A DNA stretch of 64,000 nucleotides, taken from the NCBI RefSeq assembly GCF_006334915.2, contig NZ_VDMA02000001.1, positions 62,001 through 126,000 on the forward strand, read 5' to 3'. Shown one piece after another: positions 40,758-50,265 of the stretch (positions within the stretch are counted from its first letter, which is position 1; every line of letters starts with the position of its first letter). Source of the stretch: Microbispora catharanthi. Its GTDB lineage: Bacteria > Actinomycetota > Actinomycetes > Streptosporangiales > Streptosporangiaceae. The notes below the pieces were generated by a model. It saw only the letters and a program-made list of their open reading frames with translations. It had not been told where the DNA came from and ran no database searches. A program made the translations under genes and the position numbers.

Positions 40758-43676
40758 TCAACGCCCGCCTCGGGAGCCGGCGCGAAGGTCACGCAGCGCC
40801 CGGATCACCCGTGCCTCCCAGTGGGGTGCCCGCATTCGCCTGCTGACGGCGACGGCCCGGTGGAGACAGTCGGCCGCCTCGTCGTAACGGCGCTGGCCCT
40901 GCCGGCTGTCCGCCAGGGCCAGCAGGATACGCACCTGGTAGTCCTGCTGCAGGTCCTGACGCGCCTGGGTCAGGGCCGCCCCCAGGTAGGACTCGGCGTT
41001 GTCGTACGCGCCTGTCCGCGAGCAGACGATGCCGAGCCCATACAGGGCGTGGACCTGGAGACGGGGGGAGCCGGTTTGGTGGGCGGCGTCGAGCACCTCG
41101 CCGAAGACCGACCGCGCGTCGGCCAGGCGGTCGCCGGCCACCCGCAGCTCACCGAAGATTGCCAGGGCTCTCAGCCGTGAGTAGTGGCCGCCGGCCTCCC
41201 CGAGCGCGAGAGCCCGCTCCACAGCCTGCTCGGCGAGGTCGAGCTCGCCGAGATCGAGGTGAAGCTGAGCAGCACACCGCAAGGCCATCGCGAGGGCGCC
41301 CCGGCTTCCCGACCTCTGGAGAATCGCGACGGCCCGCTGGTAGTGGAACAACGCTTCGCGGAACCGCCCGCGCTTGTAGTCGATCCAGCCGGCGAGGACG
41401 AGAACGCGGCCGAGCGTCTCCTCGTCCCGGGACTCCAGCAGAGGAACGCTGGCCTCCAGGGCCATCTCGGCCTGTCCCCACTGATGCATGTCCGCGTACA
41501 TCAGGGCGAGACTGCCGTTCACCGCGGCTACGCCGAGGTCGTCACCCCCCGCGACGGCAGCCGACAGCGCCACCTGGTGAGTCTGCCGCCACTCGTCGTA
41601 CGCATGGGTGGATTCGTAGAGGAAGGTGGCGCCGATCGCGAGCGTCCAGCACGTCCGGTGCATCCCCAGATTCGCGGCCTGACGCACGGCCGTGACGATG
41701 TTCGCCCTTTCGGCGTGGAACCAACGAAGCGGGACCGAGGACCCGCCGTCGGCGGCCGGGCCGGCAACAGGGGACCGCCGGTGCCCGCGCGCCAGGAAGA
41801 AGTCGCTGCCCCAGTCCGCTTCGTGAACGCGCTCGATCAGCTCCCCGAGGCGGTCGAAGACCCTGCGAAGGGCCTGGCGACGCTCTGGCTCAGGCTCGTC
41901 CCTGTAGGCGCATTCAGACGCGAAGGCGCGCACGAGATCGTGAAAGCGGTAACGGATCTCGCCAGTCTCCGCCGCCCTGACCGCGGTCAGCAGATGCGCG
42001 TCCACAAGGCACTCGGCCAGTTCCTCCGTCTCGGCCGGCGACCGGTCGAGCAGGGCCGTGACCGCCCAGCCGGCGAAGTCGCCCATGTCGAGTAGCCCCA
42101 GCAGCCGGAACAGCCGCCGCATCGCGGGAGCCAGGCCGGCATAGCTGAGTTCCAGACCGGCACGCACGTCCAGCGCTCCGACGGCCAGGTGGTCGAGCGG
42201 ATTCGCGGCGTCGGCGAGGCGGCGGACCAGCGAGGCCACCGGCTGGTGAGGCCGCATCGCCGTACGCGCTCCGGCGATGCGCAGAGCGAGGGGCAGACGC
42301 CCGCACAGGTCGGCCAGACCGGCGACGGCTCGCGGCTCGCCGGCGGCTCGGCCGTCCCCGATGATGCGCGCAAGCAGTTCGATTGCCTCGGACCGCTCCA
42401 GGACGTCCAGGGCGACATGTCGCATCCCGTACGGCTCGGCCAGACGTGCGCGGGTGGTCACCAGGACCGCCGAGGTGGCCTGACCCGGCAGTAGGGGACG
42501 GATCTGGTCGAGACCGGCCGCGTTGTCCAAAACCACCAGGACACGCCTTTCCGACAGCAGGGCGCGGAACACCTCTGTCCGCTCGTCCACGCCTTCCGGT
42601 ATGGCGGTGGCATGGATTCCCAGCGCGCGGAGGAAGCGGGCGAGAATCTGCGCGGGGTGTGCGGGATGCGGCCCATGGGCGTGCAGGTCCACGAAGAGTT
42701 GCCCATCCGGGAAGCGCTCCGTCAGACGGTGGGCGGCGTGGACGGCGAGCGCGGTCTTGCCGACACCCGGCATCCCGGATATCGCGACCATGCCGGCGGA
42801 GCCGACGGCCTCGCCGGCCAACGCGTCGACGACGAGGGCGAGGTCACGCTCGCGGCCGGTGAAGTCCGGCAGGTCGGGCGGAAGCAGGCAGGGCCGGGGC
42901 TCTTTGGGGGCGGCCGTGGGCGCAGGAGCGTCCAGGAGTCCGAGGTAGGCCTCGACGAGTGGCGGCGACGGCTCCACGCCGAGCTCGTCGGCCAGGCGAC
43001 GGCGCAGCGTCGCGAACCGCCGCCGCGCCTCGGCGCGGCGGCCGCAGCGCGCGAGCAGCGTGATCACATGAGCATGCACGATCTCGTCGAAGGGCAGCTC
43101 ATCGGCCAGCCGCTCCAGAGGATCGAGCGCGGCATCCGGGCGGCCACGCTCCACTGCCGCCTCCGCCAACCGGCACGCGCAGTCGACGCGGGCCTTCTCC
43201 AACTCTCCGGCGACGGCCGAAGCCCCGGGTTCCAAGAGCCCGTCGAGTGTGGGGCCCCGCCACACCGCGAGCGCGGATCGCAGCAGCTCCACGCGGAGAT
43301 CCGGATCCCGCTCTTCCCGGGACTGGCGGGCCAGGTCGCGAAACCTGCCGACGTCGATGTTCTCGGGCGGCACCTCGAGCCGGTAGTCGTGCCCGACCCG
43401 GGTGACGACGCCGGCGAGACCGACCTGTTCCTCCAGCCAGCCACGGAGCCTGAAGATCGTGGTGTGCAGGGTCCGCTGGTCGCAGCCGCTCGGACCCCAC
43501 ACCTGATCCACCAGAAGCCCTCTGTTGACCAGGCGTCCGGGCGTGAGCAGCAGTGCGCCGAGCAGTCGCGCGACGTTCCGCCGGGAGATCGCGTGCTCCC
43601 CGCCTCCGGCCCATACGCGCAGCGGTCCGAGGATGCCGAAATACGCGGTCGCGGCCGAGCCCCCATAGCCGTCCAT
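40758..43676 (-). CDS. AfsR/SARP-type regulator with BTAD, NB-ARC and TPR domains
   Basis: A 972-residue regulator. Order: OmpR-like winged helix (YFGILGPLRVWAGGGEHAISRRNVARLLGALLLTPGRLV, residues ~12-95), BTAD helices (~105-245), NB-ARC ATPase with Walker A (ISGMPGVGKTALAVHAAHRL, ~315) and Walker B-like VLVVLDNAAG, then a long TPR array to the end. Such proteins activate secondary-metabolite or morphological genes. No biosynthetic cluster is adjacent; the only near partner is the divergent giant secreted Fn3 gene 283 bp away. ATG 43676 is chosen; GTG 43685 is also possible. Confidence 0.9.
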   Translation of the reverse strand: MDGYGGSAATAYFGILGPLRVWAGGGEHAISRRNVARLLGALLLTPGRLVNRGLLVDQVWGPSGCDQRTLHTTIFRLRGWLEEQVGLAGVVTRVGHDYRLEVPPENIDVGRFRDLARQSREERDPDLRVELLRSALAVWRGPTLDGLLEPGASAVAGELEKARVDCACRLAEAAVERGRPDAALDPLERLADELPFDEIVHAHVITLLARCGRRAEARRRFATLRRRLADELGVEPSPPLVEAYLGLLDAPAPTAAPKEPRPCLLPPDLPDFTGRERDLALVVDALAGEAVGSAGMVAISGMPGVGKTALAVHAAHRLTERFPDGQLFVDLHAHGPHPAHPAQILARFLRALGIHATAIPEGVDERTEVFRALLSERRVLVVLDNAAGLDQIRPLLPGQATSAVLVTTRARLAEPYGMRHVALDVLERSEAIELLARIIGDGRAAGEPRAVAGLADLCGRLPLALRIAGARTAMRPHQPVASLVRRLADAANPLDHLAVGALDVRAGLELSYAGLAPAMRRLFRLLGLLDMGDFAGWAVTALLDRSPAETEELAECLVDAHLLTAVRAAETGEIRYRFHDLVRAFASECAYRDEPEPERRQALRRVFDRLGELIERVHEADWGSDFFLARGHRRSPVAGPAADGGSSVPLRWFHAERANIVTAVRQAANLGMHRTCWTLAIGATFLYESTHAYDEWRQTHQVALSAAVAGGDDLGVAAVNGSLALMYADMHQWGQAEMALEASVPLLESRDEETLGRVLVLAGWIDYKRGRFREALFHYQRAVAILQRSGSRGALAMALRCAAQLHLDLGELDLAEQAVERALALGEAGGHYSRLRALAIFGELRVAGDRLADARSVFGEVLDAAHQTGSPRLQVHALYGLGIVCSRTGAYDNAESYLGAALTQARQDLQQDYQVRILLALADSRQGQRRYDEAADCLHRAVAVSRRMRAPHWEARVIRALRDLRAGSRGGR

Positions 43677-43959
43677 GCATCCCACCGTCCCCCGGCGGCG
43701 CGTGTCCGCGCGCCGGTTTGCGGAGTACCGAAATCAGCAATTTCCCGGTCATAGATCGGTCAGAACGATTTTTTATCATAAGCCTGACTCGAAAATGATC
43801 AAGTAGTAAATCTCGCCCGCGCCGGAACAGAGCCCCCTGTCCGGAAGGGAATCGCACGACGCCGGGACGTCCGCCCGGCGGTGTCCCACTGGGCCGAACG
43901 CCGCATGCGCGGCCCTGACGACGGTCGTCACCCCCGCGACCCTCGGATGAGGAGTCCCC
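43677..43959. promoter_or_regulatory. AT-rich divergent promoter region (AfsR-like / Fn3 protein)
   Basis: The stretch around 43735-43810 is distinctly AT-rich for this genome (for example GATTTTTTATCATAAG) and must carry promoters for both flanking genes. I could not assign individual -10/-35 elements or SARP direct repeats with confidence. Confidence 0.4.
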
Positions 43960-46900
43960 ATGATCAATCGCTGGCTGAGGTTCCTGGCGGCGCTCGCCCT
44001 CGTGGCGAGCGCGCTGGTCACGCTCCCGGTGCCCGCCCTCGCGGCGAAGTCCGCGCCCTCCCCGCCTCCCCGGCCGGCCGCCCGACAGGTCGCGTCCCAG
44101 TCCGCGGCCGCGCTGAGCCCGGCCGCCGGCCAGTACTTCGGCGCACGGGTCCGCGTGCTCTCCAACGTCTCGATCGCGGCCGGCGCCACGACGACGGTCA
44201 AGGTGACGGGGGTCGGTACCGTTCCCGCCACCGGGGTCTCGGCCATCGCGATCAACCTCGCGGCAAAGGGCGCCAGTGCCTCCGGAGGCCTGATCGTCTA
44301 CCCGTCGGATCTGACGGCCGCCCCGGGCGTGACGGGTACCCGCTATCGCTCGGGGGTGTACGACGACGGCCTCCTGATCGTCAAGGTCGGGAGCGACGGC
44401 CAGATCAAGGTGCAGAACACCGGTAGCTCGGCCGCCGGCGTCTACGCCGACATCCACGGTTACTTCACCTCCGCAGCCGGGACGACGGCGGGCGCGACGT
44501 ACGTACCCCTCGACACGGCCCGGGTCGTCAGCAAGCAGACGGTGGCCGCAGGCGGCACCTCCGCCTTCACCATGACCGGCACCGGCGGGGTTCCTGCCAC
44601 CGGCGTCGCATACGTGGTGTTCCACCTCATCGTGAAGGGCACGGCGTCGAGCAAGGTCATCGCCTACCCGTCGGGCACGTCGATCCCCAGCGGTTCCGAC
44701 ATCGACTACCGCCCGTCCAGTGAAATGTCCAACCTCGTCATCGCGGCGCCGGGCAGCGACGGGAAGATCGCCATCAACAACGACGGCACCGCCGCGCTGA
44801 CCGTCTATGCCGACGTCGCCGGCTATTTCGCCGCGCCCTCCGCCACCACAGCCGGGTCCGCCGCGGTGCCCGTCACGCCGGCGCGTATCACCAACAGCGT
44901 CACGGTCGCCGCGAACGGCACCTACACCGTCTCTCCGCTCGGCGTCGGCGGCGTGCCGGCCACCGGCGTGAGCGCGGTCGCCGTCAACCTGACGGCCAAG
45001 GGAACCGCCGCCAGCACGCTGCGGGTCTACCCCTCCGATCAGGCGAGTCCGCCGTCCGGCGGCTCGATCGTCTACCAGGCGGGCGACTGGTGGTCCAACC
45101 AGGTCCCGGTCAAGCTGGGCGCCGACGGCACGTTCGTCGTCCGCAACGCCGGCTCCGCCTCCGTCACCCTGGCGGTGGACACCTTCGCGTACTTCAAGAA
45201 GCCGGCCGTACCGTCGGCTCCCACCGGGGTGACCGCGACGGCGGGCGACTCCTCCGCGACCGTCTCCTGGACCGCCCCCGCCGACGGCGGCGCTTCGATC
45301 ACGGGGTACACGGTGACGGCGAGCCCGGGCGGTGCGAAGGCGACCACGACCGGCGCGACCACCGCCACCGTCACCGGCCTGACCAACGGCACCGCCTACA
45401 CCTTCACCGTGACCGCGACCAACGCCGTCGGCACCTCGGCCGCCTCCGCCTCCTCGGCGCCCGTCACACCGCGGTCCGCGGTGTCCCCGCCGGGTCCCCC
45501 GCTCGGCGTCACGGCGAGCCCGGGGGACGGCTCGGCCGTCGTGAGCTGGCGCGCCCCGTCGGACGGCGGCTCTCCCATCACGGGGTACACGGTGACCGCG
45601 AGCCCGGGCGGTGCGAAGGCGACCACGACCGGCGCGACCACCGCCACCGTCACCGGCCTGACCAACGGCACCGCCTACACCTTCACCGTGACCGCGACCA
45701 ACGCCGTCGGCACCTCGGCCGCCTCCGCTCCCTCCGATCCGGTGACGCCGGGCCCGGCCACGCCGCCGGGCAAACCGTTCGTCACCGATGTGCAATCGCG
45801 TGACTCGGCCGTCGAGGTCACCTGGACCCCGCCGGACACCGGCACCACCGGCGTCACCGAATACATCGTCACGGCATCGCCCGGCGGCGCCACCGTACGC
45901 GTCTCCGCCGGGCAGACCAGCGCGGTCCTCGGGGGACTGAGCAACGGCACGGCCTACACCTTCACCGTGACCGCGGTGAACGCCGCGGGCGCCGGCGACC
46001 CCTCCTGGGAGTCGGACCCGGCGACACCCGTCGCGGCGGTCGCCCCGCTGAAGCCCGTCGCCCTGCAGGTCTTCTCCGCCGACAGGGCCCTGGACGTGCA
46101 GTGGGCGGCCCCGCTGGACGGCGGCTCGTCCATCACCGGTTACACGGTGACCGTCAGTCCGGGCGACGTCACGGTGAACGTCCCCGCGGGCACGACCGTG
46201 ACCCGGGTGACCGGCCTGACCAACGGCACCGGGTACACGGTCTCCGTGGTCGCGGCCAACGCGGCGGGCACCAGCGACGCGGCCACCGCCGACCCCGTCG
46301 CCCCCGCCGCCGCCAGGCCGCCGGGCGCGCCCACCCACATCACCGCCACGGCGAGCGACAACGGCTCGGTCTCGGTCTCCTGGCAGCCGCCCGTCGATCC
46401 GGGCACCAGTGCGATCACCGGCTACACCGTGACCGCGAGCCCCGGCGGGAAGACCGTGACCGGCACCTCCACCAGTGCGACCGTCACCGGCCTGACCACC
46501 ACCACCGCCTACACCTTCACGGTGACCGCGACCAACGCCGCGGGGGTGAGCCCCCCGAGCGACCCGACCGACCCGCTGCTGCCCGCCAAGAGTCTCAAGC
46601 AGGCGCCGCTCGTGCTGTCCAACGCCGACCTCGCCACCCTGCGGACGGTCCACTCCGACGGCACGCTCGTCTTCGAGCAGCCGCCCGCCGAGATCGCCGC
46701 CCTGGCCGTCGGCACGATCCTCTACGGTCCGGCGACCCAGATGCTTCCTCAGGGTTTCCTGGGCCGGGTGTCTCAGATCACCAAGCAGAACGGCCTGTTC
46801 ATCGTCACCACCACGCCGGCGGCGCTCGCCGACGTCTACGCCGCGGGTGACATGTGGCTGGACGTGCCGCTCGACAGCGGCGACCTGACCTTCGTGCCGA

Positions 46901-49611
46901 CCGCGCCCGGTGTCCGCGTCGTCGCGCCCACGGTGAACGGCAGGGCCGTCCGCCCGCTCGCCGACGGCGAGGTCTCCCCGGCGAGCGTGGGCTGGCGCCG
47001 CGGCAGCCTCATCCTGGAGGTCAGCAAGAAGATCGAGGCAAGAGGAAAGCTGCCCATAAGCGCCGCCATCGAGGCGCAGGGCGAGTTGACGCCGCACGTC
47101 AAGTGGCACGCCAGGTTCGGCGGATCCAACCCCTATGCCGACTTCGGCCTCACCGGAGACTTCTCCTTCGAGGCCCGCGGCAAGATCGGCTTCGCCGCCG
47201 AGGTCTCACCACCCGCGCTGGAACTGGGCTACGTCGAAGGTCCCTGCTTCTACGTGGGCGGCTACACGGTGATCTGCATGCGGGCCAACGTCAAGCTCAA
47301 GTTCGAGGCGGACGGCAGCGTGGGCGTCACCTACGCCGCCAGCTGGAAGCACACGTTCGGAGTGCAATGCCATGCGACGGCGGCGAGCAGCTCGTGCGAC
47401 GGCGTGAGCAGCGGCGACGGAGGCGCGTTCAACAAGACGGTGCAGGCCTACGGCGACGCCAACATCACCGTCTCCACCCCGCTCGACCTGCAGCTCCTGG
47501 TCGACCACGTCGTCGGTCCCGCGGCCGCGGTCACGCCGTACCTGCAGCTCAAGGCCGACACTACGCAGAACCCCTGGTGGGAGCTGCGGCTGGGGGCGAA
47601 GCTCGGTGTCACGCTCGACCTGGTCGCTGTGGAGAAGGACTTCTCGCTCTTCCGCAAAGACGATTTGATGGACTATTTCGTCACGCTGGCGGCGGGCGGC
47701 CCCTATTCGGGGCTGCTGATCGTTCCCCAGGCCGCGACGACCTCGGTCCGGGAGCCGTACACGTTCCATTACTCCGTCTCCCGTGTGCCCGACGACGGAC
47801 CTGTTCAATGGTCCGTCCAGGGCGACCCCTTCTTCGCCACTATCAACAACGGCGGGACGTTCGTGTCCGACCACCCCGGCACGTTCCTCGTTCGGGCCAC
47901 GGCGCCCGAGACCGGTGCGCACGAGGAACTGGAAGCCGAGGCGAGGATCACCGTCGACGGCGTCTTCGGCGCGCCGCGCGCCCCCACCATAGAAAAGAAC
48001 TGGTCTGTGCCCACGGTCGGCGGCGTCGCGGTGAGCTGGCAGCCTCCCACCGACGTCGGCGCGAGCCCGATCACCGACTATGTGATCACCGCGCAGGAGT
48101 TCGCGACGCGCAATATCACGGTGGCGTACGCCTCCGCGGACGCCACCCATCAGCTGCTCCAGGGGCTCACCCCGGGGGTGGAGTACGTCATCTCGGTGCT
48201 GGCCAGGAACAGCAACGGGGTCGGTCTGCCCTCCGAGCAGCAGACCTTCACCCCGCTGGACGTGACCTTCCCCGGGCCGCCGTCGCCCCGCGGTCTCGAC
48301 CTGGCCAGCAGCATGGAGCAACCGAGCAGGCCCGACTCCACCGGCGCGGCGGGCGGAATGAACGGCGGGACCATCTCCGGCGACGGACGGTACATCGTGT
48401 TCATCACCCAGGGGCGCAGCAACCTCATGCCGCACGACTCCCCGTACTACCACCCGGCCAGCAGGTACCCGTACATCGTCAGGAAGGACCTCGCTACCCT
48501 CCAAAATCCCTTCGTCGTGGCGTCCATCGAGCCGGACGGACTGCCCAGCTACACCATGTACACCGATCCGCTGATCAGCAGAGACGGCAACGTGGTCGCC
48601 TACACCGGCTTCAGCTACAACGCCCCGAGCGTCCACAGGGGCGTCATTCGCGACATCGCCGCGGGGGCATCGTGGGCGACCGAAGACGGCAGCGACATCT
48701 GGGGCGTCAGCGACAACGGGCAGGCGGTCATCTATACGAAGGGCGGAAACCTCTACCGTCAGGCCAAGGGCGCCGCGACGCAGCAGCTGACGACCTGCAC
48801 GGGAAGCGGTGACCTGCAGTGCCCGATTCTCTCCCCCGGCAGGGGAATGCTGTCCGGTGACGGCAACCGCGTCGTGTGGTCCACGTACGGCGCCGACAAG
48901 CACAATCACAGCTGGCTCTACGACGCCGCCGCCGGCACCACCAAGGAGATCTTCCCCGGCTCTGATGTGACCGAGCCGATCATCTCCGGCGATGGGCAGA
49001 AGGTCGCCCTGGTCTACACCCCGCCCACTCCGGCGCCCGACCTCGGATCGTGCCTCGTGGTCATGCCGCTGGGCGGTGCCGCCCCCGCCACCTCCAACTG
49101 CCTCGTCAAGAACGGCACCGACGGACACGGCGATCCGGTCTTCCTGAGCAAGGACGGCCACGCGCTCGCCTACCGCTACACCGTCTACGGCCGTGACCCC
49201 GGCGCCCACAACATGACGAGCCTTCGGACCTACGTCAACGGCGCGACCCACATCGCGGGCGGCTCGTCGAGCACCTGGCCGGCCTACGTGTCCATTGGCG
49301 ACCACAACCCCCTGCTGCCCGACACGCCCGACGTTGTGGTCTACGCGCTCTGGCAGCAGAACTTCCAGACCAGCACCTCGTCCACCGACACGACGGTGCC
49401 GGGACTCTGGCTGGATTTCGCAAGCGACGCCGCCTTCTTCGCCCAGGGCACGGGCGCCGAGATCGGCGAGACGGCGGCGTCCGCCACCTCGGCCGCCCCG
49501 GCCAGACCCGAACCCCTCACACCCAAGCCGATCAAGGTCCACGCGCCCCCACCCACCAATGGAGACCGAGCCGTCCCACCGGGCGTCGCCCATGGTCCGA
49601 CGGCGTCATGA
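43960..49611 (+). CDS. Giant secreted Fn3-repeat protein with C-terminal beta-propeller
   Basis: An 1883-residue secreted protein with a signal peptide (RFLAALALVASALVTLPVPALAA). Residues ~50-415 hold three ~125-residue repeats of the VPATGVSAVAVNLTAKG...VKVGSDGQIKVQNTG...ADIHGYF type found in actinobacterial surface proteins. Five fibronectin-III domains follow (~418-875, with ITGYTVTASPGG and GTAYTFTVTATNA). A ~450-residue unassigned region comes next, then a sixth Fn3 (~1340-1430), then about six PD40/TolB-like repeats (ISGDGRYIVF, ISRDGNVVAY, LSGDGNRVVW, ISGDGQKVAL, LSKDGHALAY). There is no sortase motif or membrane anchor. Start ATG has GAGGAG. It is probably an adhesin or matrix-binding protein; function is unproven. 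Confidence 0.8.
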   Translation: MINRWLRFLAALALVASALVTLPVPALAAKSAPSPPPRPAARQVASQSAAALSPAAGQYFGARVRVLSNVSIAAGATTTVKVTGVGTVPATGVSAIAINLAAKGASASGGLIVYPSDLTAAPGVTGTRYRSGVYDDGLLIVKVGSDGQIKVQNTGSSAAGVYADIHGYFTSAAGTTAGATYVPLDTARVVSKQTVAAGGTSAFTMTGTGGVPATGVAYVVFHLIVKGTASSKVIAYPSGTSIPSGSDIDYRPSSEMSNLVIAAPGSDGKIAINNDGTAALTVYADVAGYFAAPSATTAGSAAVPVTPARITNSVTVAANGTYTVSPLGVGGVPATGVSAVAVNLTAKGTAASTLRVYPSDQASPPSGGSIVYQAGDWWSNQVPVKLGADGTFVVRNAGSASVTLAVDTFAYFKKPAVPSAPTGVTATAGDSSATVSWTAPADGGASITGYTVTASPGGAKATTTGATTATVTGLTNGTAYTFTVTATNAVGTSAASASSAPVTPRSAVSPPGPPLGVTASPGDGSAVVSWRAPSDGGSPITGYTVTASPGGAKATTTGATTATVTGLTNGTAYTFTVTATNAVGTSAASAPSDPVTPGPATPPGKPFVTDVQSRDSAVEVTWTPPDTGTTGVTEYIVTASPGGATVRVSAGQTSAVLGGLSNGTAYTFTVTAVNAAGAGDPSWESDPATPVAAVAPLKPVALQVFSADRALDVQWAAPLDGGSSITGYTVTVSPGDVTVNVPAGTTVTRVTGLTNGTGYTVSVVAANAAGTSDAATADPVAPAAARPPGAPTHITATASDNGSVSVSWQPPVDPGTSAITGYTVTASPGGKTVTGTSTSATVTGLTTTTAYTFTVTATNAAGVSPPSDPTDPLLPAKSLKQAPLVLSNADLATLRTVHSDGTLVFEQPPAEIAALAVGTILYGPATQMLPQGFLGRVSQITKQNGLFIVTTTPAALADVYAAGDMWLDVPLDSGDLTFVPTAPGVRVVAPTVNGRAVRPLADGEVSPASVGWRRGSLILEVSKKIEARGKLPISAAIEAQGELTPHVKWHARFGGSNPYADFGLTGDFSFEARGKIGFAAEVSPPALELGYVEGPCFYVGGYTVICMRANVKLKFEADGSVGVTYAASWKHTFGVQCHATAASSSCDGVSSGDGGAFNKTVQAYGDANITVSTPLDLQLLVDHVVGPAAAVTPYLQLKADTTQNPWWELRLGAKLGVTLDLVAVEKDFSLFRKDDLMDYFVTLAAGGPYSGLLIVPQAATTSVREPYTFHYSVSRVPDDGPVQWSVQGDPFFATINNGGTFVSDHPGTFLVRATAPETGAHEELEAEARITVDGVFGAPRAPTIEKNWSVPTVGGVAVSWQPPTDVGASPITDYVITAQEFATRNITVAYASADATHQLLQGLTPGVEYVISVLARNSNGVGLPSEQQTFTPLDVTFPGPPSPRGLDLASSMEQPSRPDSTGAAGGMNGGTISGDGRYIVFITQGRSNLMPHDSPYYHPASRYPYIVRKDLATLQNPFVVASIEPDGLPSYTMYTDPLISRDGNVVAYTGFSYNAPSVHRGVIRDIAAGASWATEDGSDIWGVSDNGQAVIYTKGGNLYRQAKGAATQQLTTCTGSGDLQCPILSPGRGMLSGDGNRVVWSTYGADKHNHSWLYDAAAGTTKEIFPGSDVTEPIISGDGQKVALVYTPPTPAPDLGSCLVVMPLGGAAPATSNCLVKNGTDGHGDPVFLSKDGHALAYRYTVYGRDPGAHNMTSLRTYVNGATHIAGGSSSTWPAYVSIGDHNPLLPDTPDVVVYALWQQNFQTSTSSTDTTVPGLWLDFASDAAFFAQGTGAEIGETAASATSAAPARPEPLTPKPIKVHAPPPTNGDRAVPPGVAHGPTAS
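45298..45449 (+). repeat. 152-bp duplicated Fn3 segment, copy 1
   Basis: Nearly identical (one mismatch seen) to 45577-45728, 279 bp further on. Each copy encodes ITGYTVTASPGG through TNAVGTSAAS of adjacent Fn3 domains. Confidence 0.9.
45577..45728 (+). repeat. 152-bp duplicated Fn3 segment, copy 2
   Basis: Second copy of the 45298-45449 segment. Nearly perfect nucleotide identity, including synonymous sites, points to recent duplication or ongoing gene conversion between neighbouring Fn3 domains. Confidence 0.9.
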
Positions 49612-50247
49612 CCACTCGATGAGCGCAGCCGGGAGCCGGGTGGCGACCACGTCATCCGGCTCCTGGCCTCGCGAGAGCTGGGGAGAGAGAGGTCCCCTCT
49701 CGGAGGAGAAGGCGGCGTCGAAGGCTGCGGCCGGTGGGGTGATGGCGTTGAGCGAGCGGATGTAGGCGAGGGATTCCGGCGCGCCGTGCAGCCGGTCCAT
49801 GCCCGCGTCGTCCTCCCACTCAAGGCCAGGCGGCCTGGCCGTCGTCGCCGCCGACGCTCGACCAGGCGGCGGACGAGGTGTCCCGCACGTTGGAGGGCCT
49901 GGCGTCGGCGCTGGGCCCTGCGCGGTCACCGTGTTCGGGCTCGCAACTGTAGTTGGCGAGGGCCTGCTGGAGGCGGCGCAGCGGGCGACGAAAGGTGGGG
50001 TAGCCAGTGATGCCTCCGAGTACGGATCCGCCGAACTGAACAAGCCGCGGAGGGTGGCCCGGATCTTCGAGCTCCAGGCAAGCAACCAGATCACGAACGA
50101 GCTCGCACTCAAGATCAGGGAGAAGACGAGCGCGTCCGCGAGGCTGTGGATGATTGCGGCTTCGAGGATCGCGTACATGCCCATGAGGGCCAGGGCCCCC
50201 GGCACCAGAACCGTCAGGACGATCGCCACGGGCTTTCTGGCCACCAC
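49606..50247 (-). CDS. Putative two-TM membrane protein
   Basis: A 213-residue open frame starting at GTG with GAGGGAAG upstream. The N-terminal ~70 residues contain two hydrophobic helices (VAIVLTVLVPGALALMGMYAIL and LADALVFSLILSASSFVIWLLAW) and a basic end (SSKIRATLRGLF). The remainder is Pro/Ser/Thr-rich, then MDRLHGAPESLAYIRSLNAITPPAAAF. No family is recognised. Its last six bases overlap the Fn3 gene end. The membrane part looks real; the low-complexity middle leaves doubt. Confidence 0.4.
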   Translation of the reverse strand: MVARKPVAIVLTVLVPGALALMGMYAILEAAIIHSLADALVFSLILSASSFVIWLLAWSSKIRATLRGLFSSADPYSEASLATPPFVARCAASSRPSPTTVASPNTVTAQGPAPTPGPPTCGTPRPPPGRASAATTARPPGLEWEDDAGMDRLHGAPESLAYIRSLNAITPPAAAFDAAFSSERGPLSPQLSRGQEPDDVVATRLPAALIEWS

Positions 50248-50265
50248 CCGCTTCTTCCCTCGGCC

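Noticed and set aside
43099-47109. Very long minus-strand open frame (about 1336 codons) antisense to the Fn3 protein
   Set aside because: It is Arg/Gly/Asp-rich shadow sequence produced by high GC at third positions of the Fn3 gene, with no domains, and it also crosses the AfsR-like gene.
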